From: an uncultured Prevotellaceae bacterium
Lineage (GTDB): Bacteria; Bacteroidota; Bacteroidia; Bacteroidales; Bacteroidaceae
DNA length: 64,000 nt
Reading direction: 5' to 3'
Assembly: GCA_900319385.1 (NCBI GenBank)
Contig: ONOG01000023.1
Location: 1 to 64,000, forward strand
The position numbers were made by a program, and so were the translations under genes. Position 1 is the first letter of the stretch. Every line of letters begins with the position of its first letter. The notes below the pieces were generated by a model. That model was not told the DNA's origin, did no database searches, and saw only the letters and a program-made list of their open reading frames with translations. Positions 54,101 through 61,524 of the stretch are shown piece by piece.

Positions 54101-54617
54101 TATAGCGCATAATGGTAGCACCTGTGGCACCATACGTGCCCTGGCTGCCGTCAATGTCCATGCGGTATTCCGTGAAGCGGTAACCCTTCGGCGCAACAAT
54201 AGCAAAACACAGATACTTGTATCCACCATCGCTGGCAGCATAGCTAGAGAACTGCACATGACCGTCGCTGTTGTAGTTCATGTTGTTAACCAAACTTGAA
54301 TTGGCAAAGAAACCTGTATTACCATCCAGCGGAGCGATTGTTTTATTATTGGCAATCGGGTTCGCATTCAGAATCTGAATCGGTGCCTGATGGTGGCGCA
54401 GGTAGCAGCTATAGCGCTGAAGAGCCGTTTGTGAAGTATTCAGATTACAGTACAGCATCGTGCTGTTATCAGCATCAAACGTGATGATGTTGCCCGATGT
54501 GCTTTGGGCAGCAAGGGGGAGAACAGAAATCCCCCACAAAAGGAGAACGCAGAGCGATAAGAACAACTCGCGCTTTCCAACCCTTTTCAGGGTCGAGAAT
54601 AAACCGTAATTTTCCAT
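51123..54617 (-). CDS. Large secreted T9SS cargo protein, function unknown
   Basis: A 1164-aa protein with an N-terminal signal (about residues 17-37, LFLSLCVLLLWGISVLPLAAQ). The first third is beta-rich, with GKPVKMGDGNGNYLVVSSNG and NTYYIRNASGAYLLRN, which resemble ricin/fascin-like trefoil repeats. The rest is made of Ig-like or beta-sandwich stretches (TLMPLDPTLQTLEFGYMQDG; TTIVLPFTLLLSPDGHLRTASDQVNEKV). The final ~45 residues (GIDIIAADNGVKGVYDLTGRRM...LPKGVYIVNGKKCFVK) are a T9SS sorting tail closely resembling that of the protein at 28302. A promoter with a poly-C tract precedes it. No enzymatic motif is recognised. Confidence 0.8.
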   Translation of the reverse strand: MENYGLFSTLKRVGKRELFLSLCVLLLWGISVLPLAAQSTSGNIITFDADNSTMLYCNLNTSQTALQRYSCYLRHHQAPIQILNANPIANNKTIAPLDGNTGFFANSSLVNNMNYNSDGHVQFSSYAASDGGYKYLCFAIVAPKGYRFTEYRMDIDGSQGTYGATGATIMRYTYNEGSTYEFTPCAGETMALTNASSGQLFSHTLSNAENILFFRVEAQSTTKQVCVTMKELRLKYVIENPIEATLPNSDGMKIHTGYVDFGTLSQRTNSSPRQYFFNKENVTDLQEVKVVAEDASATVSVYDGSIHVNKAGTYWIESPAKYRITSAKLTFEPVPGSTQTYYESRGKDLTSILGKPVKMGDGNGNYLVVSSNGSGATNTTTVANATTWYITAASAANTYYIRNASGAYLLRNSSGTLTTGTTATTWTYYENYSISWTYVLTNYTITSDHCFITTSGSNNYGLRCNNGNWAASRQAQNRNNGANYTPCPINYYEVVTTSEDGEYTATLYGTDPTTSAGTADISTASAELSVDGLDNDGVKFEVSGAASFKVDLTLMPLDPTLQTLEFGYMQDGEVADHFVPTNATNFKFNAGETIVVPIAPKEDDTDNGDSHQIVFHKAMNENRTTWYDGTGSGKKFSQYYLVDSEHEKSGSDVNAPTDRTDAYRAGTVKVDFSNIKTLTTSGGTLTETEFNKENAHYGAITLADNDGEQTAYIYSADKPTHCIMTAAGQAQNTHTAYHFYEAKLRAVDVVENPVVTVTPIYTSTLKGENVKTPLYNAATNSNVSVPKDTALDTEHVFYGVKVTSNGTLGYLTTTDIVNAIKTELSKDNYKTYAGDVLRTVLYVDMSSLTTVSGGAKAWEGIMLGTADNCLFFMPKSFSISQSMVGGGIIASGESGTAVTDIVVNDQQPFFSPYEFYTSTHVARYFRTKVNDKDLPKNTTIVLPFTLLLSPDGHLRTASDQVNEKVQFFNLTTDLSTPEDGVEGEVFNVGTQTLTASTSIGSPMALAFKPYHLVSEEQTETTAFMIEATGTTIPRTPAVGDAAFTNAETDMVGYGSLNGVAVPKTEEIFYFSKNYFWNSKTLRQGDNIMILPYRAYYKTSDPGIKGLSKFGVNLNPSETATGIDIIAADNGVKGVYDLTGRRMSDDLQSLPKGVYIVNGKKCFVK

Positions 54618-54619
54618 GC

Positions 54620-54830
54620 TGTAGTAGTTTTAATGAATGATAGTAGTTATCTTTGTTACCTTGGTAGCTTTTTACCTGAACAGCCGCAAGACCGTACCAG
54701 CTTATTTTTACCGTAGTAGTTTGTTTTACTCTATTGCTTCTTATCTTGAGGGGGAAATGATTTCTATTTTCTACACCACTTGGCCATCAAGAACCAATTT
54801 TCGCACATCAAATATTTAGTAGTAGTCCAC
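54620..54830 (-). promoter_or_regulatory. 5' leader with four ACTACTA repeats
   Basis: On the - strand ACTACTA occurs four times in the ~270-nt leader of the large cargo gene (near 54630, 54650, 54715 and 54825), each in an A-rich context. They could be binding sites for an RNA-binding regulator. No stable fold is obvious. No gene lies in 54618-55123. Confidence 0.35.
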
Positions 54831-54896
54831 AAAGGAAAGGTATCCTAAAAATCCATTTGAGGTTGCTAAGATAGTGCTTTTTCACCAAAAACACAT

Positions 54897-54919
54897 CAAA
54901 GTTACAATTTACCCCCCCC
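54897..54919 (-). promoter_or_regulatory. Promoter with an 8-C homopolymer in its spacer
   Basis: TAACTTTG on - (54904-54897) is the -7 element. Eight C (54912-54919; G8 on the coding strand) lie 7 nt upstream, between -7 and the expected -33 position. No good -33 is present at the present tract length. Confidence 0.5.
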
Positions 54920-55123
54920 ATTTTTAAGTTTCTTTAACAAAACACTCGAATTAAAGGACTGTTTTTCCGTAAAATAATGTAATACGGATGTAATAGAAAC
55001 GAAATCTTTTAGACACAAAGCACGCCGACTCCCTGGGGATGAGTCATGAAATCTGCGTACATTGCATCCCCGAAAAGCCTCCAATGCTAACCCGTCATTG
55101 AGTTATATCGGGTAATAAAGCAA

Positions 55124-55161
55124 GAAGCCCTCTCAGCACTTCGACGTGCTGAGAGGACTTC
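55124..55161 (-). terminator. Terminator of the T9SS operon
   Basis: GAAGCCCTCTCAGCAC (55124-55139) pairs with GTGCTGAGAGGACTTC (55146-55161) with one G-T position. On -, TTGCTTTATT follows. It lies 57 nt beyond the gldN stop and its stem is almost the same as that of the gyrB terminator. Confidence 0.85.
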
Positions 55162-55217
55162 CGTGATCTCGATGGCCCGGTGCTGCGAGCCTGTCGCAGC
55201 CCATCACCGCGAACTCA

Positions 55218-56405
55218 TCAGTGGCGCTGACGGCGTACCGACACGCGGGGAGCACTGCTGCCGCTGTCGTTGCCGCCCGACTTCTGCTTCGATTCCTTCG
55301 CACTGCTACGGCGAGCTGAGCGCGAAGCCTTCTCGGCAGACTTCTCAGCACGGGAACGTGCGCGGCGCGACGACTTGTTGTTCTGTGCAGCGGCGATGCT
55401 GTCCTTGCGGGCTTGCTCGGCCGAGTCAATGGGGGTTGACCAGATGTTGCGCTCGAAGTCGGTGAGCTGCTTCTCGATGCGAAGCTGCTCGTCGCGCAGT
55501 GCCTTGGTCTGACGGATAGCGGCCGAATCGACATATTCCTCCTCCATCTGTTGCTGCTGGCGGGCATTGACCTGCTCCTGGAGCGACTTGCCCTGCATGT
55601 TGGTGGTCATGTAGATGTCGCCCTTGTAGTGGTTGGTGGCAAAGAAATCGGCCATCGACATACGGGCAGCGTTGTTGAGGTTGCTGGTCATCACCATCTT
55701 CTGTGCGAGATATGGCTCGACGTCCTCAATCTTGACCCAGAACAGGGGATACTTGCGCTGGTCCATGGAGAAGTCGTCGGCACGGTGGAGCACAGGGCAG
55801 AGGGCGACGACGCGCGAATGGTAGGTAGCTGTGTTCTGGTCGAAGTAGCTGCTTTCCTTCACATAAATGCTGAGCACCTCGCTGCTGGGGATGTCTGCAT
55901 CCTCGACCTTGATTGTACGGCCGTCGATCTGATAGAGGATGCCGTAGCGGTCGAGCATATCCTTGAAGTGCATGCGATTGGTCGGGCTGAAGTCCTCAGC
56001 GCCGTCGAGCTTGTACTCGTAGGCAGGTATCTGTCCCGTATTGAGCAGACGGAAGAGCAGCGTGAAGAGGTTCACGTCGTTTCCATGGGGCTCGACGGGA
56101 TAGTAGAGCGCTGCATTCTGGTCCTTCGTCAGGTCCAGCGAGCGATAGACGTCGCGACGCCAGGGCACTTCCTCGGGCACTGCCACAGCTGTGGGGAACA
56201 TGATGCTGGCACGGCTGACAGCGGGTGCGTCCTTCTTGGCTCCGGCCGACGTCTTGCGAGCTGCCGCACCTGTCCGCGTGGCGTTGGTGTTGCGCGAGGC
56301 GGAGGACGACTGCACGCGAGTCTTCTGCGGCTGAGCGTTCGAAGTTAAAAGTGAAAAGTTAAAAGTTAAAATGAGCAGGAATGCTCCTTTGACGATTCTT
56401 TTCAT
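55218..56405 (-). CDS. gldN: GldN/PorN, type IX secretion ring protein
   Basis: A 395-aa periplasmic component that forms the outer-membrane-associated ring with GldK. It has a signal peptide (FLLILTFNFSLLTSNAQ). The GldN core is at about 80-320: DVYRSLDLTKDQNAALYYPVEP, NLFTLLFRLL, TGQIPAYEYKLDG and FWVKIEDVEPYLAQKMVMTS are typical. The last ~55 residues are an unusual Arg/Ser/Lys-rich tail (SSRRARSRAEKSAEKASRSA), making the protein longer than the usual ~300-360 aa. It is the last gene of the porP-gldKLMN operon. Confidence 0.92.
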   Translation of the reverse strand: MKRIVKGAFLLILTFNFSLLTSNAQPQKTRVQSSSASRNTNATRTGAAARKTSAGAKKDAPAVSRASIMFPTAVAVPEEVPWRRDVYRSLDLTKDQNAALYYPVEPHGNDVNLFTLLFRLLNTGQIPAYEYKLDGAEDFSPTNRMHFKDMLDRYGILYQIDGRTIKVEDADIPSSEVLSIYVKESSYFDQNTATYHSRVVALCPVLHRADDFSMDQRKYPLFWVKIEDVEPYLAQKMVMTSNLNNAARMSMADFFATNHYKGDIYMTTNMQGKSLQEQVNARQQQQMEEEYVDSAAIRQTKALRDEQLRIEKQLTDFERNIWSTPIDSAEQARKDSIAAAQNNKSSRRARSRAEKSAEKASRSARRSSAKESKQKSGGNDSGSSAPRVSVRRQRH

Positions 56406-56508
56406 ATCCGTATGGACTTATGGAATTATTTCTTTTATTTTCGTTTTCGTTGAACGGAGAACGGAGAACGTTGAAAGATTCTTCATTCTTCATTCTTGAC
56501 GGGAGCGT

Positions 56509-58077
56509 TTAGTTGACGATGACCTCCATGGCGTAGGGCAACGTACGCTCGATGCCGTCGGGACCGATGGCGTGGACACGTGAGATGTTGAAACGCTTGC
56601 CACGGCTCAGACGTCGGAACATTTCGCGCTGGCGGTCGGTGAAGGCTGCCGAGCCGGACTTCTCGACGATGGAGTTACCCATGTTGTCGGTGAATACGGC
56701 CTCGAAACCGGTGACACGGAAGGGGATGTCGAGCAGTCCGTCGTCGATGGCTGCCGCGATGCCAGGCGTAGCGAGAAGCATAGCCTTGCCGATGGGGGCT
56801 CCGCCCTTGTAGCGGTTGGTGCCGCCCTTGCCGTCACTATATTCTATATAAGGAGAGGGGTCGGGCAGTTTGCGCACGTGGAAAGTGAACTTACCCATCT
56901 CCTGCTGGCGTCCTTCGTTCTGCGCGGTGACGGTGAAGGTGACATCCTGGCCTACGTTGGTGGGCACGGCGATGTATTCTCCGTCGCTCTTCTTCGTGAG
57001 CGTTCCGTTCGACATGGTGAGGGTAATCTTATTGGTCGGAACGCCAGGCACACTGACGCTCACGGGGTTCTGGTAGCCGGCATACAGCATATTCATCAGC
57101 GTGGCGCTGACGGTGGCAGAGGGCTGCACGACGGTGTAGGGCTGGGAGAACTCGCGGCGGATGGTCTCGCCATCGCCGTTGCGCATCTCGAGATAGCCCT
57201 TGAGGGTGAAGTCGCCGACGGAATTACAGATGGTTTCGTAGTGTCCGTTGGACGACTTGAGCAGGGTGTTGCCGACGTAGATGTCGGGGCGTGCCGTCGT
57301 ATCGACGGCTGCCATGATGATATTGGCCGAGAACTTGCCGCCCTGCACGACGGTCTGCGACGAAGGAATGACGAAGGCGCTGATTTCGTTCACGCGCACG
57401 TCCTTCACGTCGATATTGGCGACGAGCTGGTGCAGGATTTCGCCTTCGGCATAGCGCACGTCGTTCTGAAGCTTGGTGAGCAGGGTGACGGCGGCTGCCA
57501 CAGGGGTGTTCTCAAACATATACTCCTGCCAGTTCTTGCCCAGCGCCTTGCCCTTGAGGGGCACGGAGGTCGAGAGGTTGTCCTCGATAATCTTCTTCTG
57601 GGCTGGGTCGTTGACCATCTTCACCACGTTGGCACGGTAGGAGTTGATGGCATTGAAGAGGGCTTCACCCTGTCCGATGCTGGGCGCCAGCATGACGTGG
57701 GTGGCAGCCTCCAGGTTTTCCTTGCCACGGATATTGTTGAGGTCTGCATCCTTGCCATCCGCTTCGCGCACGATGCGCAGCTTGAGCTCCTGCGCAAAGT
57801 TGAAGATTGAGTCGGACATCTGCTTCACCTGCTCCGCCTTCTGATACCACTGCCGCACCTTCTCCGGATTCTGCTTCATGGCAGTTTCCATTTCGGCATA
57901 GATGGCTGCGTTCTGCGACGACGCATTGTTGGTAGAGCGGTTCAGTCCTTCGTCAACCAGCAGGAAGCCGTTGAGCACATCCGACGACACGTTCAGGGCC
58001 AGCATGGCCATCAGAACGATATACATCAGATTGATCATCTTCTGACGTGGAGAGACTCTCTTTTGTTGACTTGCCAT
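56509..58077 (-). CDS. gldM: GldM/PorM, type IX secretion energy-transducing protein
   Basis: A 522-aa bitopic inner-membrane protein. A single N-terminal helix (about 14-35, MINLMYIVLMAMLALNVSS) sits in the GldL helices and forms the proton-driven T9SS motor, with a large periplasmic arm of four domains. The N-terminus ASQQKRVSPRQKMINLMYIVLMAMLALNVS is the hallmark of the family. Length is normal. A 74-nt gap after gldL consists of short TTGAGTTCTTAAG repeats. Confidence 0.96.
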   Translation of the reverse strand: MASQQKRVSPRQKMINLMYIVLMAMLALNVSSDVLNGFLLVDEGLNRSTNNASSQNAAIYAEMETAMKQNPEKVRQWYQKAEQVKQMSDSIFNFAQELKLRIVREADGKDADLNNIRGKENLEAATHVMLAPSIGQGEALFNAINSYRANVVKMVNDPAQKKIIEDNLSTSVPLKGKALGKNWQEYMFENTPVAAAVTLLTKLQNDVRYAEGEILHQLVANIDVKDVRVNEISAFVIPSSQTVVQGGKFSANIIMAAVDTTARPDIYVGNTLLKSSNGHYETICNSVGDFTLKGYLEMRNGDGETIRREFSQPYTVVQPSATVSATLMNMLYAGYQNPVSVSVPGVPTNKITLTMSNGTLTKKSDGEYIAVPTNVGQDVTFTVTAQNEGRQQEMGKFTFHVRKLPDPSPYIEYSDGKGGTNRYKGGAPIGKAMLLATPGIAAAIDDGLLDIPFRVTGFEAVFTDNMGNSIVEKSGSAAFTDRQREMFRRLSRGKRFNISRVHAIGPDGIERTLPYAMEVIVN

Positions 58078-58151
58078 TGATTGAGTTCTTAAGTTTTTGA
58101 GTTCTTAAGTTCTTAAGTTTTAGAGTTCTTGAGCGAAGAAGCCGAAGGGGC
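58078..58151. repeat. TTGAGTTCTTAAGTT tandem repeats between gldL and gldM
   Basis: Four to five degenerate copies of a ~10-bp unit. It is the only sizeable gap within the gldK-gldM block, so it could affect read-through or mRNA processing. Confidence 0.65.
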
Positions 58152-59003
58152 TTATCCCACTTTCATCTTCAGCGCCTCAACCATGCGTGCATAGACGCTG
58201 TTGAGTTCGGCGAGCTGCTCGGCCAGGTGCTTGGTCTGCGTGTTGACATCGTCAATGGTTGCGCTCTGCTGACCGACGCTGCGCAGCTGCATCTCGTAGA
58301 ATCGGTTGATGCCGGTGAGCGTACGGTTCATCGTCTCCATCTCTTCGCTGTCGCGGGTCAGGCGCTTCGACTGCTCAGCCACGAGCTTGAGTGTCTCGGT
58401 GAGTTCGTTGAGCTGGTTGACGTAGGCTTCGGTAGCCTGCTGCATGGCGGGCGGCATGCCTGGGATGTTGGGGATGCTGACGTGGCTGAGGTTGTCTGCC
58501 AAAGCAGCTGCATCGACCGGAGTCTCTGCCCCACTCTGCATGTTGATGGGCTGTCCTGCTGCGGGAGTGCCGGCGGTCGTTCCGACGACTGCCACGGCTG
58601 CGGGCTGCTGCACGCTGCCACCACCGCCGCCACCACCGATGATGATGGTGCCGCCACCAAGGCCACCACCGCCGACCACGACGGTGCCGCTGCCCTGCTG
58701 GGCGTGTTCAACGACTTCGTTGTCGCTGTCTGTGTCCTCACCCTCCTTCTGCTCGGCTACGGCATCCGTGGGTTCGTAGTCCACGAGCGGCGTGTCGAAA
58801 CCTGAGAGGAAGAACACGATCACCTCGGTGCCCATACCGATGAACAGCATGATGTCGGCTCCGGCAATGTGCGTCAGTTTGAAGAGGGCACCCAAGATGA
58901 CAATTGATGCGCCCCAGCTATATGCGTAGTTCAGGAACGTCTGGCCGGCTTGTGTGTGCAGCCAGGCCTGAATGGCATTGAAGTTCTTTTTTAACTTTGG
59001 CAT
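58152..59003 (-). CDS. gldL: GldL/PorL, type IX secretion inner-membrane motor protein
   Basis: A 283-aa protein with two N-terminal transmembrane helices (about 27-45 and 52-70; FLNYAYSWGASIVILGALFKL and DIMLFIGMGTEVIVFFLSGF) and a cytoplasmic helical domain. The Glu in helix 2 (GTEVIVFF) fits the conserved motor carboxylate. Between helices and coiled coil lies an unusual Gly/Val/Ile-rich insert at ~105-135 (VVVGGGGLGGGTIIIGGGGG), which is low complexity. Together with GldM it uses proton-motive force to drive secretion. Confidence 0.95.
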   Translation of the reverse strand: MPKLKKNFNAIQAWLHTQAGQTFLNYAYSWGASIVILGALFKLTHIAGADIMLFIGMGTEVIVFFLSGFDTPLVDYEPTDAVAEQKEGEDTDSDNEVVEHAQQGSGTVVVGGGGLGGGTIIIGGGGGGGSVQQPAAVAVVGTTAGTPAAGQPINMQSGAETPVDAAALADNLSHVSIPNIPGMPPAMQQATEAYVNQLNELTETLKLVAEQSKRLTRDSEEMETMNRTLTGINRFYEMQLRSVGQQSATIDDVNTQTKHLAEQLAELNSVYARMVEALKMKVG

Positions 59004-59009
59004 GGTATC

Positions 59010-60458
59010 CTATTTTTTTTGTTTTCTGACTTTTCCGGCGGTTCCCACCTGCGAACGCACGCAGCGGAATCCGATGAACGAGCGGCCTACGTTTTGGAAC
59101 TCGGCTGTGCGCCAAGCCGACTTGATGAAGCTTTCGGGGTCCTTCCACGAACCGCCGCGCACACTCTTACGCTTCAGGGCGTAAGGGTCTTCCTTGGCGG
59201 CACGGTAGGAGAGTTCGGGGTTCATGTCGCTCATCGAGAGCACGCCTGCCTCGGTGAAGATGGTCGAGGTCCACTCAGCCACGTTTCCGGCCATGTCGTA
59301 CAGTCCGTTGGAGTTGGCACTGTAGATGCCGACCTTCGACGTGATGAGGTTTCCGTCGGAGGTATAGTCGCCGCGGTCGGGCTTGAAGTTGGCATAGAAG
59401 CAACCTTTGTCGCTCTTCACGCCATCTTGGTTCCAGGGCAGTTCGTTGCCTTCCTTTCCGCGGGCAGCATATTCCCACTCAGCCTCGGTCGGCAGGCGGT
59501 AGCGCTGAATGTACTTGGCGCTGGGGCCGAGTCCGCGGATCAGGAAGTCGGTGCGCCAGTTGCAGAAGGCGTTAGCCTGCTCCCAGTTGACGCCGACGAC
59601 AGGATAATCGTTGTAGTTGGAGTGGTTGAAATACTGACGCATGTAGATTTCGTTCTCCGCGTTCTGGAAGTCGTTGATCCAACACGTGGTGTCGGGATAG
59701 ATATTGATGATATAGGTATTGACAAAGTCCCACATCGAGGAGAGCGGACGGGTGATGGTCTCGCGGTGGATGATGCCTTCATCGTCGATGTAGGCCGTGT
59801 CCTTCGAGATCATGACGACTTCGTCGGGATCCACTTCGATGTCGGTGTTGAGGTAGCGCTCCTGCGGATTGAGGCGGTACTTGCGCTGTGCAGCCATGGC
59901 GTAGTCGAACGTCTCGTAGCGATAGTTCATCTGGCTGGCGTCGAGCATGCGGTCGCCCGTCACGGGATGTGTGATATAGACACTCTCGAGTGCACGCTGC
60001 TGGTCTTCGTCAGGATTCTTCCAAGGGATGCTCTTGTTCCAGTTGAGGTGAGGCGTGATGGGGTCGCCGTTTTTGTCCTCCTCGATCTTGAACGATTCGT
60101 CGCCACCGAAAGCGGGGTCGGCCAGACGTTCGCGGATGATGCTGTCGCGCACCCAATAGACGAATTGCCGATACATGGAGTTGGTCACTTCATGCTCGTC
60201 CATCCAGAAGGCATCGACCGAGATTTCGCGGGTCGGCATCTGTTTGCCCCACAGCGAGTCGGTCTTCTCGGTACCCATCTTCAGTGTACCACGCTTCACA
60301 AGCACCATGCCGTAGGGAGCAGGTTCTTGCAGACTGCTACCGCTCACGCCGGTCACTTCGCCGCCTGCTGCGCCCGAACCCGAACGGCTTGTCCCGCCGA
60401 AGCAGGAGGCCAGCATCAGTGCCGCCAGCAGGGTCAGTATTGAAAAGATTTTCTTCAT
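59010..60458 (-). CDS. gldK: GldK/PorK, type IX secretion ring lipoprotein
   Basis: A 482-aa outer-membrane lipoprotein: lipobox LASC (Cys19). The rest is an FGE/SUMF-like (C-type-lectin-fold) domain: MVLVKRGTLKMGTE, FWMDEHEVTNSMYRQFV, YPVVGVNWEQANAFCNWR, YRLPTEAEWEYAARG and FIGFRCVRS. In GldK the fold is structural, forming the periplasmic ring with GldN. The 6-nt gap to gldL shows tight coupling. Length and order match the Bacteroidetes porP-gldKLMN operon. Confidence 0.95.
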   Translation of the reverse strand: MKKIFSILTLLAALMLASCFGGTSRSGSGAAGGEVTGVSGSSLQEPAPYGMVLVKRGTLKMGTEKTDSLWGKQMPTREISVDAFWMDEHEVTNSMYRQFVYWVRDSIIRERLADPAFGGDESFKIEEDKNGDPITPHLNWNKSIPWKNPDEDQQRALESVYITHPVTGDRMLDASQMNYRYETFDYAMAAQRKYRLNPQERYLNTDIEVDPDEVVMISKDTAYIDDEGIIHRETITRPLSSMWDFVNTYIINIYPDTTCWINDFQNAENEIYMRQYFNHSNYNDYPVVGVNWEQANAFCNWRTDFLIRGLGPSAKYIQRYRLPTEAEWEYAARGKEGNELPWNQDGVKSDKGCFYANFKPDRGDYTSDGNLITSKVGIYSANSNGLYDMAGNVAEWTSTIFTEAGVLSMSDMNPELSYRAAKEDPYALKRKSVRGGSWKDPESFIKSAWRTAEFQNVGRSFIGFRCVRSQVGTAGKVRKQKK

Positions 60459-60555
60459 ATTTGATGATTAACTATATGTGCTATATGTGCCAGAAATGTT
60501 AGATGTGCCAGAGAGGCTACAGAGGCGATGGAGGCTGTGTGCCAGGCGTCGTTCC

Positions 60556-61497
60556 TTACAGGAAGCGCACGCTCTTGTGCTTGTTGCGACCTTTCTTGAA
60601 CAGGTTGAGGTCCACCTGATAGCCCAGCGTGATTTCGTGCGAACCGTTGACCAGCCCGATGCCGGAAGTGTACATCTGGTAGCTGTAGCCGAGGCTGATG
60701 CCGTGGAAGTTGCCTCCCACCAAGAATGTGGTCGAGATGCTTGGGCTGTAACCCACACCGGCGTAGAACGCACGGCCCTCATATTCGTATGCCAATCTGC
60801 ACTGTACATCCTCGCGCCACGACCTGAAGTCGGACATCACGAGAAACGAAGGCTGCAAAGAAAGAAACGTATTTTTGAATCGAATATTGCATCCGCCCAT
60901 TAAATAATATATCCTTTCGAACTGAAATTCATTCTTTTCGCCCAACTCGACCAGCGGCGCCGCCAGGTGCTGTGCCGACGCTCCGACCCAGTAGTTGGGA
61001 TGGTAGAAATACAAGCCTGCGGCAAAGTCAATCTTCGACCCATTGACTTCGCTCGTAGGGAATGCGGGGTCGTTCTCCTGCTGGAGCTTGATGTTGCTGC
61101 CACCGATTTTTTCGGAGAGGAAGGCGGCCTGTGCGCCGATGGCCAGACGGGACTTCTTGCCCAGTTTCAGGTTGTAGGCATACTGCAATCCAATCTTCTG
61201 CGTGGTGAAGATGCCGGCCTTGTCGCTCACGAGGTTGATGCCGACACCGTGGCGCGGACCGAGGAAATAGATGGGCAGGTCGGCACCGACGTACATCGTG
61301 GCAGGCGCATTTTCGTAGCCCACGAACTGCATCGAGTAGGCTGCGGCGACATTCAGTTTGCCGTCTGTGCCCGACACAGCGGGGTTGAAATACGAGCGCA
61401 GGCGTGTGTAGTCGCTGAACTGCACATCCATCTGTGCCCGAGCCGTCAGCGCCGCCGACAGCAGGAGCAGAAGCAAGAATTTTTTCTTTCCGGCCAT
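60556..61497 (-). CDS. porP: PorP/SprF-family type IX secretion outer-membrane protein
   Basis: A 313-aa outer-membrane beta-barrel. It has a signal peptide (FLLLLLLSAALTARAQ) followed by MDVQFSDYTRLRSYFNPAVSGTDG, the family signature (normally QDPQFSQY...NPAxAG). It ends in a barrel closing with LGYQVDLNLF. PorP proteins help anchor the T9SS or cargo at the surface. It is the first secretion gene of the operon, 97 nt before gldK and 27 nt after the GH28-like gene. Confidence 0.92.
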   Translation of the reverse strand: MAGKKKFLLLLLLSAALTARAQMDVQFSDYTRLRSYFNPAVSGTDGKLNVAAAYSMQFVGYENAPATMYVGADLPIYFLGPRHGVGINLVSDKAGIFTTQKIGLQYAYNLKLGKKSRLAIGAQAAFLSEKIGGSNIKLQQENDPAFPTSEVNGSKIDFAAGLYFYHPNYWVGASAQHLAAPLVELGEKNEFQFERIYYLMGGCNIRFKNTFLSLQPSFLVMSDFRSWREDVQCRLAYEYEGRAFYAGVGYSPSISTTFLVGGNFHGISLGYSYQMYTSGIGLVNGSHEITLGYQVDLNLFKKGRNKHKSVRFL

Positions 61498-61524
61498 TGG
61501 TAAAATAACGTGAGCACAAGCGTT

